A DNA stretch of 64,000 nt from Gari tellinella (taxonomy: Eukaryota > Mollusca > Bivalvia > Cardiida > Psammobiidae), in assembly GCA_922989275.2 (NCBI GenBank), contig OV277867.1, positions 3,286,001 through 3,350,000 of the forward strand, in the 5' to 3' direction. This document shows positions 50,698 to 61,485 of the stretch, piece by piece (the first letter of the stretch is position 1; every line of letters begins with the position of its first letter). The position numbers and the translations under genes were made by a program. The notes under the pieces are model-generated. The model worked only from the letters and a program-made list of their open reading frames with translations, had not been told where the DNA came from and searched no databases.

Positions 50698-50920
50698 TTA
50701 ACCTTTTCACTGCCAAGTGTTTCGTGAGATGTGTACCCCTTCACCGCTTCATTGTCGTCTGCTTCAATTTTTCAAAGTAAGATTTAAAGCAGCTTGAAAT
50801 ATATCGATACGAGTGTCAAACAGTTTGGATCCTGATCAGACGCCACGTTACGCGGCGTCTGATCAGGATCAAAACTGTTTGCAAACGAGCTTTCAAGCGT
50901 CATTGAGAGTGAAAGGGTCA
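50698..50920 (+). mobile_element. Family F MITE, complete
   Basis: TTTAACCTTTTCACTGCC, inner ACCCCTTCACCGCTTC and TTGTCGTCTGCTTC; h1 core 50817-50881 (GGATCCTGATCAGACGCCAC and inverse); AGAGTGAAAGGGTCAA. Confidence 0.85.
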
Positions 50921-51742
50921 ATATATTTCTGTAGTCGCTGAACCGTTTCGTGTATAATTCAGTTGAGTGATACGACATTCTCACATACATTTATCACGAA
51001 AAATCTATGTACATGCAAGTGTTGCGATTATCATTATCGGAATGAGGAATGTCTCGCCTAGGACATAACTTATTTTGTTAAACAATTTACAATTTTTAAC
51101 CTATGCGAAGAAAATCAGCCTCAGCATTTTGGGTAAGCAGTTTTATAAGCATTTCTCTGCAATTATGACGTGGTAACCAGTCACTATCATAATACAATCT
51201 GCTTAAATCTGATTTGATTTTATAAAATTTGAAATGCTATGTAAGCTTTACCGAAGAATTATTGACATCAGTGTTGAACATTATTGTTCCTTGTAGAGTA
51301 CTCTGTCGGAATTCTTCAAATATAGTCCATTCAATGGAAATTGCGGTGCCATGGCAACCAGCTGAAAAAAGTTCAAAAAATGTATTGATAAATCCAATAA
51401 TGTTATATTCTCTATATAACATTAGTCATATAAAGAAGATATTTCCATGTTGCTTCTTCATTTATGTGTCGCTGCCTTTGAGGTCAGTTGCTTGAAGCAT
51501 ACAAGGACCAAGGGTGAAATAAAAAGACAGGAAAATAGGGGCTCCAAATTACCTTCTTTCATTCAGTCGAAAGGTCTAGTACAGTGGTTTCTATTACTAA
51601 TAAAAATGTATGTGTGAAATAAAAGCTATTACATGTATATGTATTTCACACTTATATAGATTAAACTAATCGGACGCCCTCTACAACGCGACGATACGGT
51701 GTTTGGGGTCTCATCAGGTTATATACTGTTGGCTATTGAACA
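50921..51742. other. Duplicated spacer (to ~51240) then unassigned
   Basis: 50930-51240 matches 25040-25560 in a shortened form. The 88-codon frame at 51229-51495 shows no motif. Confidence 0.45.
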
Positions 51743-51985
51743 GGGGCCCGTTTCATAAAACATCTTACGACAAATGTTGTCGTAAGTCAAAACTTTAAAA
51801 TACATTTAATCTGTGATTTCTCTATCTAATCATGTCTTGTGACATCTTTTTGGAATCGTCTTTTCAAGACAATTCCAAAAAGATATCACAAGACATGATT
51901 AGATTGAGAAATAAATAATAATTGAGAGTTTTATAATCTGACTTACGACAACATTTGTCTTACGAAGTTTTATGAAACGGGCCCC
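51743..51985 (+). mobile_element. Family H MITE, complete
   Basis: GGGGCCCGTTTCATAAAACA to TTTTATGAAACGGGCCCC. TTGTCGTAAGTCAAAACTTT on the inside; near-perfect central palindrome TTTGGAATCGTCTTTTCAAG and inverse, flanked by CATGTCTTGTGA arms. Confidence 0.9.
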
Positions 51986-52257
51986 TGTTCTGTTGATACG
52001 TACTGCAATGTCTTTAGATCCCCTTTATATATCTATAATGAGGTTTCAAGTAAACACGTAGAGAGAATTCATTGCAATATTCGGGTTGTTAAATACAGAA
52101 TCTTACATGAGTGTTCATAACCTATTGGATTTATAAAATGAGTCGTTTAGAAAACGATAAGAACGATGCTTGCCGAATTTTTTATTTTTTTTTCGTTATT
52201 AAAAAGACGAGTTTTATTAATCCAATAAACTATGAGAACGAACGTTGTATGCTATTT
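51986..52257. other. Unassigned spacer
   Basis: Nothing recognised; a T-rich run at 52184-52196. Confidence 0.4.
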
Positions 52258-52605
52258 ACAGCGTTCCCTCTCTACAACGGCCCTCCTTATAACGAATCCC
52301 TCCTTACAACGACATTCACCGCTGTTCCCACGAAAATTATGTTTTATGCTTGCACTGATGCATTATCATCTAGCTAAAATTGTTGTCTGCTGTTTTTCTT
52401 ACATAAATGACATTTTGACAGAAAAAACATTATGACAAATGACAAACAGCTTGAATCCAGATCAGACGCCGCGTTACGCGGCGTCTGATCTGGATTCGAG
52501 CTGTTTGCAAATGTTAACCAAGTTCCCTCCCTATAACGACTCCCTCCGAACAACGCACATATTTGTTGTCTCCCATTGAGTGTCGTTGTAGAGAGGGAGC
52601 GCTGT
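52258..52605 (-). mobile_element. Family B MITE, complete, reversed
   Basis: TA-CAGCGTTCCCTCTCTACA to GTAGAGAGGGAGCGCTG|TA-type ends. h1 core 52442-52508 (GAATCC type, fully paired centre GCCGCGTTACGCGGC); TAACGACTCCCTCCGAACAA. Confidence 0.9.
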
Positions 52606-53012
52606 ATAACATAACCCTGGTATTGTTGCTTTTACCGTCTCGATACATGTGTTAGCACATGATCTTCCCTATAAGCCAACAGATGGCGCGTAAATGTATC
52701 ACCCAAGTGAATAAACATGCAAAAAATAGTTCAAATGACAATTCTGATTTATTCGAATAAATCTAGCGAGAAAATATTCCCTGACCTTTCCCATTTATAT
52801 CCACTCGATCGCCGACAGAAATGTCGTTTAGCACCTTATTTGTAAATGAACTTTGACGACGTGTAGGAATACATAGTTTAATAAGACAACCTCATTTGCA
52901 TAGTTAAACGACTAGTTTTATACGGGAGTATATATAAACCGCTAGTTATATACTGGAAATAAGCAATGAGCGTTATTCACTACTATCACCGTAGGCTATA
53001 TATAAAGCTGGA

Positions 53013-53026
53013 TTATTTTCTTTCAG
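53013..53026 (+). promoter_or_regulatory. 3' splice site before the leader of receptor gene 3
   Basis: TTATTTTCTTTCAG|GAATGCGG, 97 bases before the start codon. Confidence 0.7.
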
Positions 53027-53028
53027 GA

Positions 53029-53061
53029 ATGCGGCAATCACTGTCCATGGTGCTGAAATAA
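53029..53061 (+). promoter_or_regulatory. Upstream ORF in the leader of gene 3
   Basis: ATGCGGCAATCACTGTCC then ATGGTGCTGAAATAA. The MVLK-stop core is as in copy 1, and an extra in-frame ATG lengthens it to ten codons. A second small ORF (ATGGCCTGTCCAATC...TAA) lies at about 53099, right before the main start. Confidence 0.45.
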
Positions 53062-53122
53062 CACAGAACATTGGTTTTGACTTGCAGCAACAACTAACAA
53101 TGGCCTGTCCAATCTTATAAAA

Positions 53123-54583
53123 ATGGGCATCAATCGTAAGATTTTGATATTCGTGATTGGGTCATTTTTCCTGTCCAACGTTTTTGCAAGCTCTTTCTAT
53201 GATATCAAAAAACTGTTAGAAGATAAGGGGAAAGTGAATAACAAGAAACTGAGACCGGTTATCTTTCAAAACACGACTACATATGCTGATGTTCATTTTG
53301 AGCTTATCACCATTAAGGATTTCGATGAAGTGTCGGGGAAATTCTCAGTTGTGGGATTTTTGCTCATGAGTTGGTATGATGAACTTCTTAAGTGGAATTC
53401 TGAAGAATATGGTGGTTTGGAATACTTTAAAGCAGAAAGAGGCGACTTCTGGCAGCCACCTATCACTTTAGTAAACCCAGCTGATGAAATTGACAACGTT
53501 GGAAACGACTGGGATATATTTGAGTATTATAGTGATGGATATGCATCGACTGCTTCCGGTCGTATTTTCGAATCAACCTGCACCGTTGACGTCACTGTCT
53601 ACCCATGGGATCAGCAGCAATGTTCATTAGTGTTTTTACCCTGGGGATATTCTTCCGAGGAAGTGACACTGGAACCGCTTGATGAAAAAATTGGAACTAT
53701 ATTTTATGGCGGAAGTGGGAAATGGAATCTTGTTTCAACGAGTACGGAAAGTTACATAGATGCTGAGAATTCTTCAGTGGTAGTTTTTACGATGACTTTA
53801 CAACGGAAGCCACTGTTTGTATTAGTCAATGTCCTTCTACCGATTGTTTTCATGTCATTTCTAAACATGGTCGTCTTTCTTATACCGACGGAGAGTGGTG
53901 AGAGGATATCCTACTGTCTCACTGTGTTACTTGCTATTGCTGTATTTCTAACGCTTGTTGGTGACAACTTACCGAAAACGTCTGATCCTATGTCACTTCT
54001 TAGTTACTACCTTCTGGCAGTGTTAATCCTCAGTGTGTTCGTAGTGTTGGCGACGGTAGTCAGTTTGCGGATATATTTTTACGATAATAAGACACCTGTT
54101 CCTAGATGTTTAGTCTCTTTCGTAAGGTGTTTTGGGTGTCAATGTCAGACGAACCGGACAAAGTCTCGCCGACGGCGCTCATTGAGTCACATCAAAGACG
54201 ATATGGAGAGTGCCAAGGGTCGCGACATTCGCAGTGGGAGTAAAAGTCTTGGCATGTCTTTGACCAATGGGTATACAATATATCAGGGTCATAGAGGTGG
54301 GTGGAGGCAATTTTTCACTGAAGACAATGACAGTAATACGCATGTTTCCAGCAAAAACAAAAAGAGTATTGGAAAAAGCAAATCACAACGCTCTTATTCC
54401 AAGTCAGCGGAGATAACTACTGTCACGTGGAAAGACGTAAGCCGTTCATTCGACATCGTGTTTTTCCTTATATGTGTAGTCATTTTGATGTCTGCTACGG
54501 TCGTGTACTTCTTTCTCGGTCTAACTAACAAAGGCACAAATCTGGGGCATTTTACACAGACTCTGCCGTTAAAGTCCAAATAA
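53123..54583 (+). CDS. Cys-loop ligand-gated ion channel subunit (nicotinic receptor-like), copy 3, altered C-terminus
   Basis: A 486-residue paralog. Signal peptide 1-22 (ILIFVIGSFFLSNVFA). Extracellular domain colinear with copies 1 and 2; Cys153 and Cys167 form the Cys loop, and the loop C cysteine pair is again absent. M1-M3 have the same pore-start ESGERISY, Leu9' and Asp20', so a cation pore is predicted. The cytoplasmic loop is shorter near residues 354-356 and richer in Lys/Arg (KSRRRRSLSHIK). M4 is about 441-466. After TNKG the last ~16 residues (NLGHFTQTLPLKSK) differ completely from the acidic EGTEDD tail of the paralogs. They are encoded by the first unit of the local repeat at 54537. 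The stop codon lies inside the hexamer AATAAA (54579-54584). Otherwise intact. Confidence 0.93.
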   Translation: MGINRKILIFVIGSFFLSNVFASSFYDIKKLLEDKGKVNNKKLRPVIFQNTTTYADVHFELITIKDFDEVSGKFSVVGFLLMSWYDELLKWNSEEYGGLEYFKAERGDFWQPPITLVNPADEIDNVGNDWDIFEYYSDGYASTASGRIFESTCTVDVTVYPWDQQQCSLVFLPWGYSSEEVTLEPLDEKIGTIFYGGSGKWNLVSTSTESYIDAENSSVVVFTMTLQRKPLFVLVNVLLPIVFMSFLNMVVFLIPTESGERISYCLTVLLAIAVFLTLVGDNLPKTSDPMSLLSYYLLAVLILSVFVVLATVVSLRIYFYDNKTPVPRCLVSFVRCFGCQCQTNRTKSRRRRSLSHIKDDMESAKGRDIRSGSKSLGMSLTNGYTIYQGHRGGWRQFFTEDNDSNTHVSSKNKKSIGKSKSQRSYSKSAEITTVTWKDVSRSFDIVFFLICVVILMSATVVYFFLGLTNKGTNLGHFTQTLPLKSK

Positions 54584-55000
54584 AGGAAAATGTACAGAGA
54601 GTGATTATTATATGCTTCAATATTTCAATATGTACCAAACAAGAGACAAAAAATCTAGAAAAATCAAACAATGCCATAAATATTTTTTGAGAAAATGGTT
54701 GAAACACTTATTTTGGGATATTCCTTAAAATAATGCGGTGGGGGGGGGGGGTAAATCGTTAAAAAACACACCAAAATCTCCAAATTTAGAGCTTTAAGAC
54801 AGACTCTGACATTAAAATCAAAATAAAGAAAAATGAGCACAGAATCTATGCATGTGTTACCATATGCTTCAATATGTACCTGGTAAAATAAAAATAATCT
54901 AAGAAAATCAAACAATGCGAAATATGACCTTTTGGTGAAATGGTTAAAATAATTACTGTGACAATGGATATCAATATTAAAGCTCCAAATCTGCAGGCTA
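54537..55000 (-). repeat. Local repeat, two ~243-bp units, overlapping the end of receptor gene 3
   Basis: ACAGACTCTG at 54556 and 54799 starts matching stretches: CCAAATAAAGGAAAATG versus TCAAAATAAAGAAAAATG, ATATGCTTCAATAT, TCTA.GAAAATCAAACAATGC. A run of 12 G lies at 54740-54752. The reversed form (CTGTAGATTTGGAGCTTTTA) recurs through 57.8-60 kb. Confidence 0.8.
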
Positions 55001-55141
55001 GCCAAATATTTATGTCTATTGTAGAATGGTCGTAGTTATCACAAATAAATGTTTAAAAAAGTGATTTTTTGGTTAAAGTTTAAAATTATTTAACCGACAA
55101 AAAACCAATTCTTGGAGGGTTAGTAGAGAGACCCGCAATAT
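55001..55141. other. Unassigned spacer
   Basis: Nothing recognised. Confidence 0.4.
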
Positions 55142-55499
55142 GCAGTGCTCCCTTCCTACAACGGCCCTCCCAACAACGACTTCCTCCTTACAACGACCGT
55201 TGCAACAGTCCCCTAAACATGACAATTATGTCTAACGTTTTAAAGTTGCAATATCGTCTGCTTAATATTGTCGTCTGCTGTTTTACTCAAAGTAGCATAA
55301 TTAACATTTTGACAGAAAAAACTTTATGAGGAGTGCCAAACAACTTGAATCCAAATCAGACGCCATGTAATACGGCGTCTGATATAGATTCAAGCTGTTT
55401 GCAAATGTTAGCCAATTTCCTTCCTTATAACTACTCCCTCCGAACAACGCAAATAATCTTTGTCTCCCATTGGATGTCGTTGTAAAGAGGGAACGCTGT
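55142..55499 (-). mobile_element. Family B MITE, complete, reversed
   Basis: GCAGTGCTCCCTTCCTACAA to GTAAAGAGGGAACGCTG|TA. h1 core 55336-55402 of GAATCC type with mismatched arms (GACGCCATGTAATACGGCGT). Confidence 0.85.
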
Positions 55500-56514
55500 A
55501 TACCAAATAAGAGAAAAATAATGTATGAAAATCCATCAAAGTCATATATAAAGTTTAGGGTAAACTGATGAAAACAATTAATGTAATTGCGATTTTTATG
55601 GAATGTCCACCCTGTAGTCTTAGATAGGAATGTAGAAGCTACAAATTTAAAGTTTAGATCAATATAACTGTACACTGTAGCATTGTTCTTGTAAGGATGT
55701 ATAATTTTTCTAAAAGTCTGGAGTTTTGGGGTAAAAAATACAAAGAGGTTAAAGAAAACTCGTATCTTTTTAACTTCACTACTGTTACCTTATATGAAGC
55801 TAAATGTTCACAGCTTATAAGTTACACATATACACCATTAAAATCTAGCTAAGTTCGAGTAAAGGTAAATAAAAGATTTTAATAAATTTCATTTTTAATT
55901 AAAGAAGGTAAAAATTTAAAAAGCATATTTTGTTTTGAATTTATAAATTGTGACTTTGAATATGATTAGAAAAGCTCGAAATCCATTTGACAGACAATAT
56001 GTGCCATAAAATAAAGCCTAGTAGCACTAGCACAAATAAATGATGATTTCTAAAATCTATAAATTTTGGTGAAAACAAATAAATTAAAAGAAAACTATTT
56101 GTACTGTGTGTTTTACAGATACATTGGATGTGACTCTCAATGCCTTACAGTGTATGTGTTAGCATAAGTATATAGGTTTTAATAAAATTACATGTTTTTT
56201 TATTACTAAAATAGTTATGCAAAAATAAAATATTTTTATAATATTGTTATAGCAATATAAGATGAATTTAAAACTTAAATACATAGTTCAAACATATATA
56301 TAAATGCATTATTCTACTAGTAAGGATAACTATTATATGCATTTTGAATTAGCTATGAAATTCACTACTATTATTGTTGATATAACCAGTAAAGCCTAAA
56401 ATGCACAACAAGTCGTATATTGTTTCTAATACAATAGTTTACTAATTAGGATAAATATAAAGTTTGAAAATTAAAAGCAAAACTTCAAATCCATAGGCTT
56501 GACACAGTCCTTTC
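55500..56514. other. Unassigned AT-rich sequence
   Basis: No gene recognised; very AT-rich, with many short A/T runs. Confidence 0.45.
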
Positions 56515-57090
56515 AAATGAGACCTGTAACTAGTTGTAATACAAGACCCTGGTCAGACCAACACTGGAATATGCCTGCTCTTCTTGGGACCATTGTACAA
56601 AATCTGATATAGACATGATTGAGATGGTCCAAAGAAGAACAGCCAGGTTTGAAACAAATAAGTTTCGAAACACCTTTATGTTGGCAACATGTTAAACAAC
56701 CTGAACTGGCAGCCACTTGAAACCAGGAGACGTAACGCACGGCTTACAACTTTTCATAGAATAGTCCATAACGAAATTAACATGAAAAAGATCCTCATAT
56801 ACCCCCATACGCCACACAAGACATGTCATTCCAAACACCTTCCGAACTCTCCCTTTTAGAACCCAGACTCGAAAATACTCACTCTTTCCTAGAACTATAG
56901 AAGACTGGAATTCTTTGTCATCTGATATCTCGTTAATCCAATAAACAGCTGCTTTAAAACCATCAATCAGTTTATTAAACGTACGGCCTTGTCACCCGTT
57001 TTGCGTACTTGCACACAACTCTGACATAATCTTCTACTTGATGAAGGTGGTCAGTAATGTTTAGATAGATGTAGATGTAGTTTATCCAAA
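56515..57090 (+). pseudogene. LINE C-terminal relic (CR1/jockey-like) with (TAGATG)n tail
   Basis: The plus strand reads KTLVRPTLEYACSSWDHCTK then DIDMIEMVQRRTARF. After a frame change come LNWQPLETRRRNARLTTFHR and, further on, FPRTIEDWNSLS, the standard C-terminal sequence of this LINE group ('LVRP.LEYA..VWDP', 'LNW..L..RR...RL', 'FPRTI.DWN.L'). The RT core is absent. It ends near 57080 in TTTAGATAGATGTAGATGTA, a short repeat tail. 5' truncated and frameshifted. Confidence 0.85.
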
Positions 57091-57800
57091 ATCACACATA
57101 AAAATCTCAAAATAAATAGTATTTTGGGAAAGTCAAAACAAATACAATTCAGTGATGTTTCTTAGGCTAAGTGAAGTGTGTGTCACTGACCAGACTTAAT
57201 GTTCTATGCACAATGATTCCATATTCCTTATTCATTGTTGATTTTTCTTTTGATTGATTTATTGATTTAGTGAGTTGGAGTTAACGGCACCGCGATACAC
57301 AATATGATCATATGCGCCGCAGGATTTTTCCTTTGGTTATTTTTGTCACAAGTGCATAACAAATTAAATACAGAAAGTAGTTGCTCCATTTTTTGCACTT
57401 GATTTTGAAGCCATCTGTCTATAAATTCTGATTACCATATGTCTTCAGGGGTGGGTTATTTAACGTGAATTGTACTGTATTGTTTTAATAAAACAAGTAC
57501 AGGGTTTTATCTTGCACATATATTCAACAACGTTAATGCATATCCATTTAAGGTGGTGCTTAAGACATTTCTCTACTATCAGTGAACACTCTGATTGGAC
57601 AAACTACATTTTAAACGCTGCCGCTAATCTAGTACATAGACACTGATCTAATTGTCAAAATGTTGTTATAAACGTTAATTGTGTGCAATACGAGTATAGG
57701 TTGTTTCTTAACCCTAACTGTGTGCGAAACGAGAATATATATCATTTGCAAATAATAAGGACCAATATGAGAGTGATTCTAGCCTACAGTATAAGGTTAT
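57091..57800. other. Unassigned sequence
   Basis: No gene or repeat recognised. Confidence 0.4.
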
Positions 57801-59215
57801 ATGTGTTTAACCTGTAAATTTGAAGCTTTTACATTTATATCTAAGGCTATGTTGAGGAAATTCCAAACAATCACATTTAAAACTAATTGTTTTACTTATT
57901 TACCCCTACATGTTATTATTACCTAATTGTTTTACTTATTTACCCCTAAATTTCCTTTATTTTTCTATTATTTTGTACATGTGGAAGCATATGGAAACAT
58001 ATAGAAATTCTGAACACTTTTCCCGATTTTTATTTAAGGCTTAAGGCTCAGTGTTGTTATACTTTCTGGTCCTTTGGAATCATTGATTTCAGCGCATTTG
58101 CAGTTGAAAGTTGAATTCCGCTTAAGCTGGTGCTAGGGGGCGTGAGCACTGTTGCATATTTCAGTATTGCTCATGAACAGACTCAATTAAACCGAGTCTG
58201 CGATTTTCAGTATTTGCTTTGTTATCTGTGCTTTCAAAGGATCTCCCCTTATTCAGATTTATTTGGATTATGATACCAGAAGCTTTCCGTTTAAATCTCG
58301 ACAATTGGGTTTTTTTTCTTTATATTTAAAAAAATTTACTTCAAAAATAATTTTTTGAAAATTTTATTCATCTTTGTGACTGCCATTTCAGGGGGCAAGG
58401 CATATTTGTCTAACCTGTAGATTTGGAGCTTTTATATTGATATCCACGATCTCAGTAGGGAACTCTAAAATAATCGTGTTTACATTTTATTATTCAACAA
58501 TTTTATCCAAAATATCATATTTGGGGTTGTCTGATTTTCCTAGATAGTTTTTTCTGTTATTTTGTATATATTGAAGCAAATGCTAAAACTTACATAAATT
58601 TTGATTTTGATAGCAGGGATTGTCGACTAAAACCCCCAAATTGGTAGTTTGGATTGAATATTTTGACAATCTTACCAAACGAAAATCAGTTTTTTAGTTT
58701 TATTTATCCTTACTGGTATCATTACACAGTGGAAATAAATAATTGTCTAACCAGTAGATTTGGCGATTTTATATTGATATCCACTATCATAATAGATAAA
58801 TCTCAAACATTCGTGTTTTCATTTATTATTTTATCCAATTTACCCAAAAGTTCGTTTTTATTTTTTAATATTTTATTTATCATTTACAGTACTATTTTAT
58901 ATTGGAAATGTATATCTATCTAGCTTGTAAATGTGGAGCTTTAATAACTAAGGCCCTAGTACTTAAATCCCTAAATTTGGCTTTTTATGTGTTATTTCAA
59001 CAATTTTACCATAAAACATTTTTTGCATAATTTGGCTTTCCTAATTATTTCTTCTGTTATTTGATAGTGTGCGATTTTACTGACCTGTCTGAGTTATTTT
59101 TAGAACAGAATAGTTCATAATGGTAAATGGATAAGAGGGTAACATCGGATTTTCGTACACTTTCCAACTTGAGATAAGCAGGGTCCTCATGCAGCACGAG
59201 ACAGCTGCGCTTATT
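57801..59215 (+). repeat. Decayed tandem repeat (CTGTAGATTTGGAGCTTTTA units)
   Basis: TAACCTGTARATTTGRAGCTTTTA-like starts occur at about 57813, 58412, 58748 and 58922. They are followed by TTGATATCCAC, a run ending TTTCCTAGAT and TTTTTCTGTTATTTTG. Spacings approximate multiples of about 170 bp (337 and 173 measured). A 40-bp exact duplication lies at 57883-57962. Opposite orientation to 54537-55000. Confidence 0.7.
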
Positions 59216-59218
59216 TTA

Positions 59219-59444
59219 CAGATATGTTATTCGTTCTCAATAAACGTGTTTATGCTAAAAACTATTATGTCCATCGCAAACAGGTTGGAGCCAGATCAGA
59301 CGCCGGGTAACCCGGCATCTGATCAGGCTCCAACCTGTTTGCTATTCAGATTAAAAATATAGTTAAAATTATAAAAGTAATTTTTCACAGTTTAGTGCAT
59401 TGCGTTTGCGTTTAAACGGGGAAAGAATAATGTATCCTCTACTG
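59219..59444 (+). mobile_element. Family A MITE, diverged
   Basis: TA|CAGATATGTTATTCGTTC to ATGTATCCTCTACTG|TA. h1 core 59276-59342 with AACAGGTTGGAGCC / GGCTCCAACCTGTT: both arms carry the same AGGTTGG change. It sits inside the decayed tandem repeat. Confidence 0.85.
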
Positions 59445-60089
59445 TACATTACGCACAAAAATTACTGCTATCAGTATCTCTAACTGGATGTAGAGAAAAC
59501 GCACCCCTTTTAAAATTTTAGAATGTTCCAATCTAAATGTAACTCTGACAGGTCAGAAGAAAACACTTATACATGCTGTACCATATATGAAAACACAGAA
59601 ACATTTCTGCGCATGTTTTCCTTTATTTGGAATTTTGACACCATGGACTCTCTGCTAAAATCTCCAAACATTGTTGTATTTTTTAATATTTTCATGATTT
59701 CACCCAAAATAACCATTTTTGAAAATTGTTTTTTATCCTAATTAGTACATTTCCACAGTTTCAATAACTGTCAGTCCAATTTGTAGATTTGGGGCTTTTA
59801 TGTTAAATACCCAAAGTTCCAAATATTTTCATTTTCATTTATCATTTCAATCATTCACATCCAAACAACATATTTAGCATATTTTGATTTTCCTAGATTA
59901 TTTTTCTGTTATTAGGTGCATGTTGTTATATATGAAAACACAACAATAATTATGTGCATCTCCCCTCCCAACATTTTAAATGCCCTCTACTATTTTATCA
60001 TTTACAAACATTAGTTCAGCTTTAATCAAGTTATGTTATATATTACTCTTTGCTTTGATTTTTATGTCGCTATGCCCCATATAATTTCA
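59445..60089 (+). repeat. Further units of the decayed tandem repeat
   Basis: 59770-59930 is a full unit (TTGTAGATTTGGGGCTTTTA, ATTTTCCTAGATTATTTTTC). 59620-59760 is a diverged one. The 72-codon frame at 59523 is not a credible gene. Confidence 0.6.
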
Positions 60090-61485
60090 TTGCGTATTTC
60101 GTAGAATTTAAAGGATCTTGGTATATATTTGTCATCCTTTGGATCCATCAATGATTCTAAACGGACTTGTAAAATACGAGTAGATGGTAATGCATTTGAG
60201 GCAACGCTTTAACAATATCTATGTTCATCCTTAAGATTAAGAAATTATTGCCATATTGACGTAGAATAAATTTTGGTATTGACTTCCAATTAGCAGGGGA
60301 GTTATCTAAAATAGCATTTATCCATTTTACCGTCATACATCTAGTCTAAGAGTAAGTTCCTTAAGCCATATTTAATCCCTCTTTACTTGTTTGACCAAAC
60401 ATTTCTTTATATCTTTTCAGACTAATTATACAACAGGAATTAAAACATTATTGTATTTAAATCGTTTATAACAACATTCGGTGTATCAATATATTGCATG
60501 AGATAGGTAAGAATAATTGATTTGATTACTGTAAATTTCTCATACAATGTTACTTTTCTGCAATTTCAATGTTCAATTAGTATTTTTGTTTTCTCAATCC
60601 TTTCTGTCCAATTTTTTAATATTACAGAAGTTTGTATCAAGTCCAAAATAAACCCCAAGTGCTTTTACCCCATCTGTTTTAAATGTTGTGTCTAAATATT
60701 CATCTTTATGCTTTGTTTTCCCTACCCACAGATCTTCTTTTTTCTATTTAAGTTAAACCCCGAGTATTTTCCACTAATGCAATTGCAGAAGGGTTTTCTT
60801 GTTGATTATTTAGGAAGAGGGTGGTATCGTCAGCTAGCTGTGATATCTTAATAATGTGTTTTTGGTTATTTATTTGAACGTATATCCCTGTTAAATCTGA
60901 ACATGATCTTATTTTACATGCTAGAATTTCTGCCACTATAACAAATAAAAGTACAGAGAGAGGGCATTCCTGTTTTATTCCTCGTTTGGTGTAGAAATAA
61001 TTGGTTTCTATCCATTATTCATAAATGCTGACATTATATTTTTGTATAACATATTTTCCAATGTTATAAAACTGTCCTTGAAACCAATCTTTTGCAGTAT
61101 TTAAACATAAATTTCCACTCTAAAGTATCAAAGGGTTTTTTAAATTTCAAAAACAAAAAAACGCATCTTTAATGTCAAGCATTTCTTAGTAGTCAATAAT
61201 GTCTTGATTCTGCCGGATACTATAGCCAATATATCTGTTCTTAATGAAACTTTGTTGGTCACAACTAATCATGTTCGGTAATATTTTTGAAGACGTTTCG
61301 CTAATACTCTAGTTGCTATTTTTAAATCAACATTTGATAACGATATTGGCGACAATTGTCGAGATGTTCTTGGTCAGATTGTTTGTAGATTAGTTATATC
61401 ATACAGTGTATTTGACTTCGTGACATGCTGTTAAACTCGTTTGACTTGCGTTTAATGCATTTACTAATAACACCGGAAGAATTTC

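Larger units (their letters stand above)
45200..54540 (+). repeat. Segmental duplication unit 3 (carries receptor gene 3)
   Basis: Blocks in unit order: ATAGTTTTTAGCAACTCTTT (45335), TGTTAATGACCTCATA (46305), ACAAGTGTCCTAAC and TATCGACCTCAACAATTAC (47260-47650), GTATTTGATATTCGTTACAG (47975), CTGTAGTCGCTGAACCGTTT (50930), and the receptor gene. It differs from units 1 and 2 by a mariner relic, family I and family H elements. Confidence 0.75.

Noticed and set aside
54738..54752. G12 run as a possible G-quadruplex control element for gene 3
   Set aside because: A single homopolymer tract downstream of the stop in a repeat; homopolymer length may also be a sequencing error.
938..59444. Regular reuse of ~30-bp palindromic repeats, superficially CRISPR-like
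   Set aside because: Copies are hundreds to thousands of bases apart, lie inside elements with terminal repeats and TA duplications, and have no spacers or cas genes. The window is eukaryotic.
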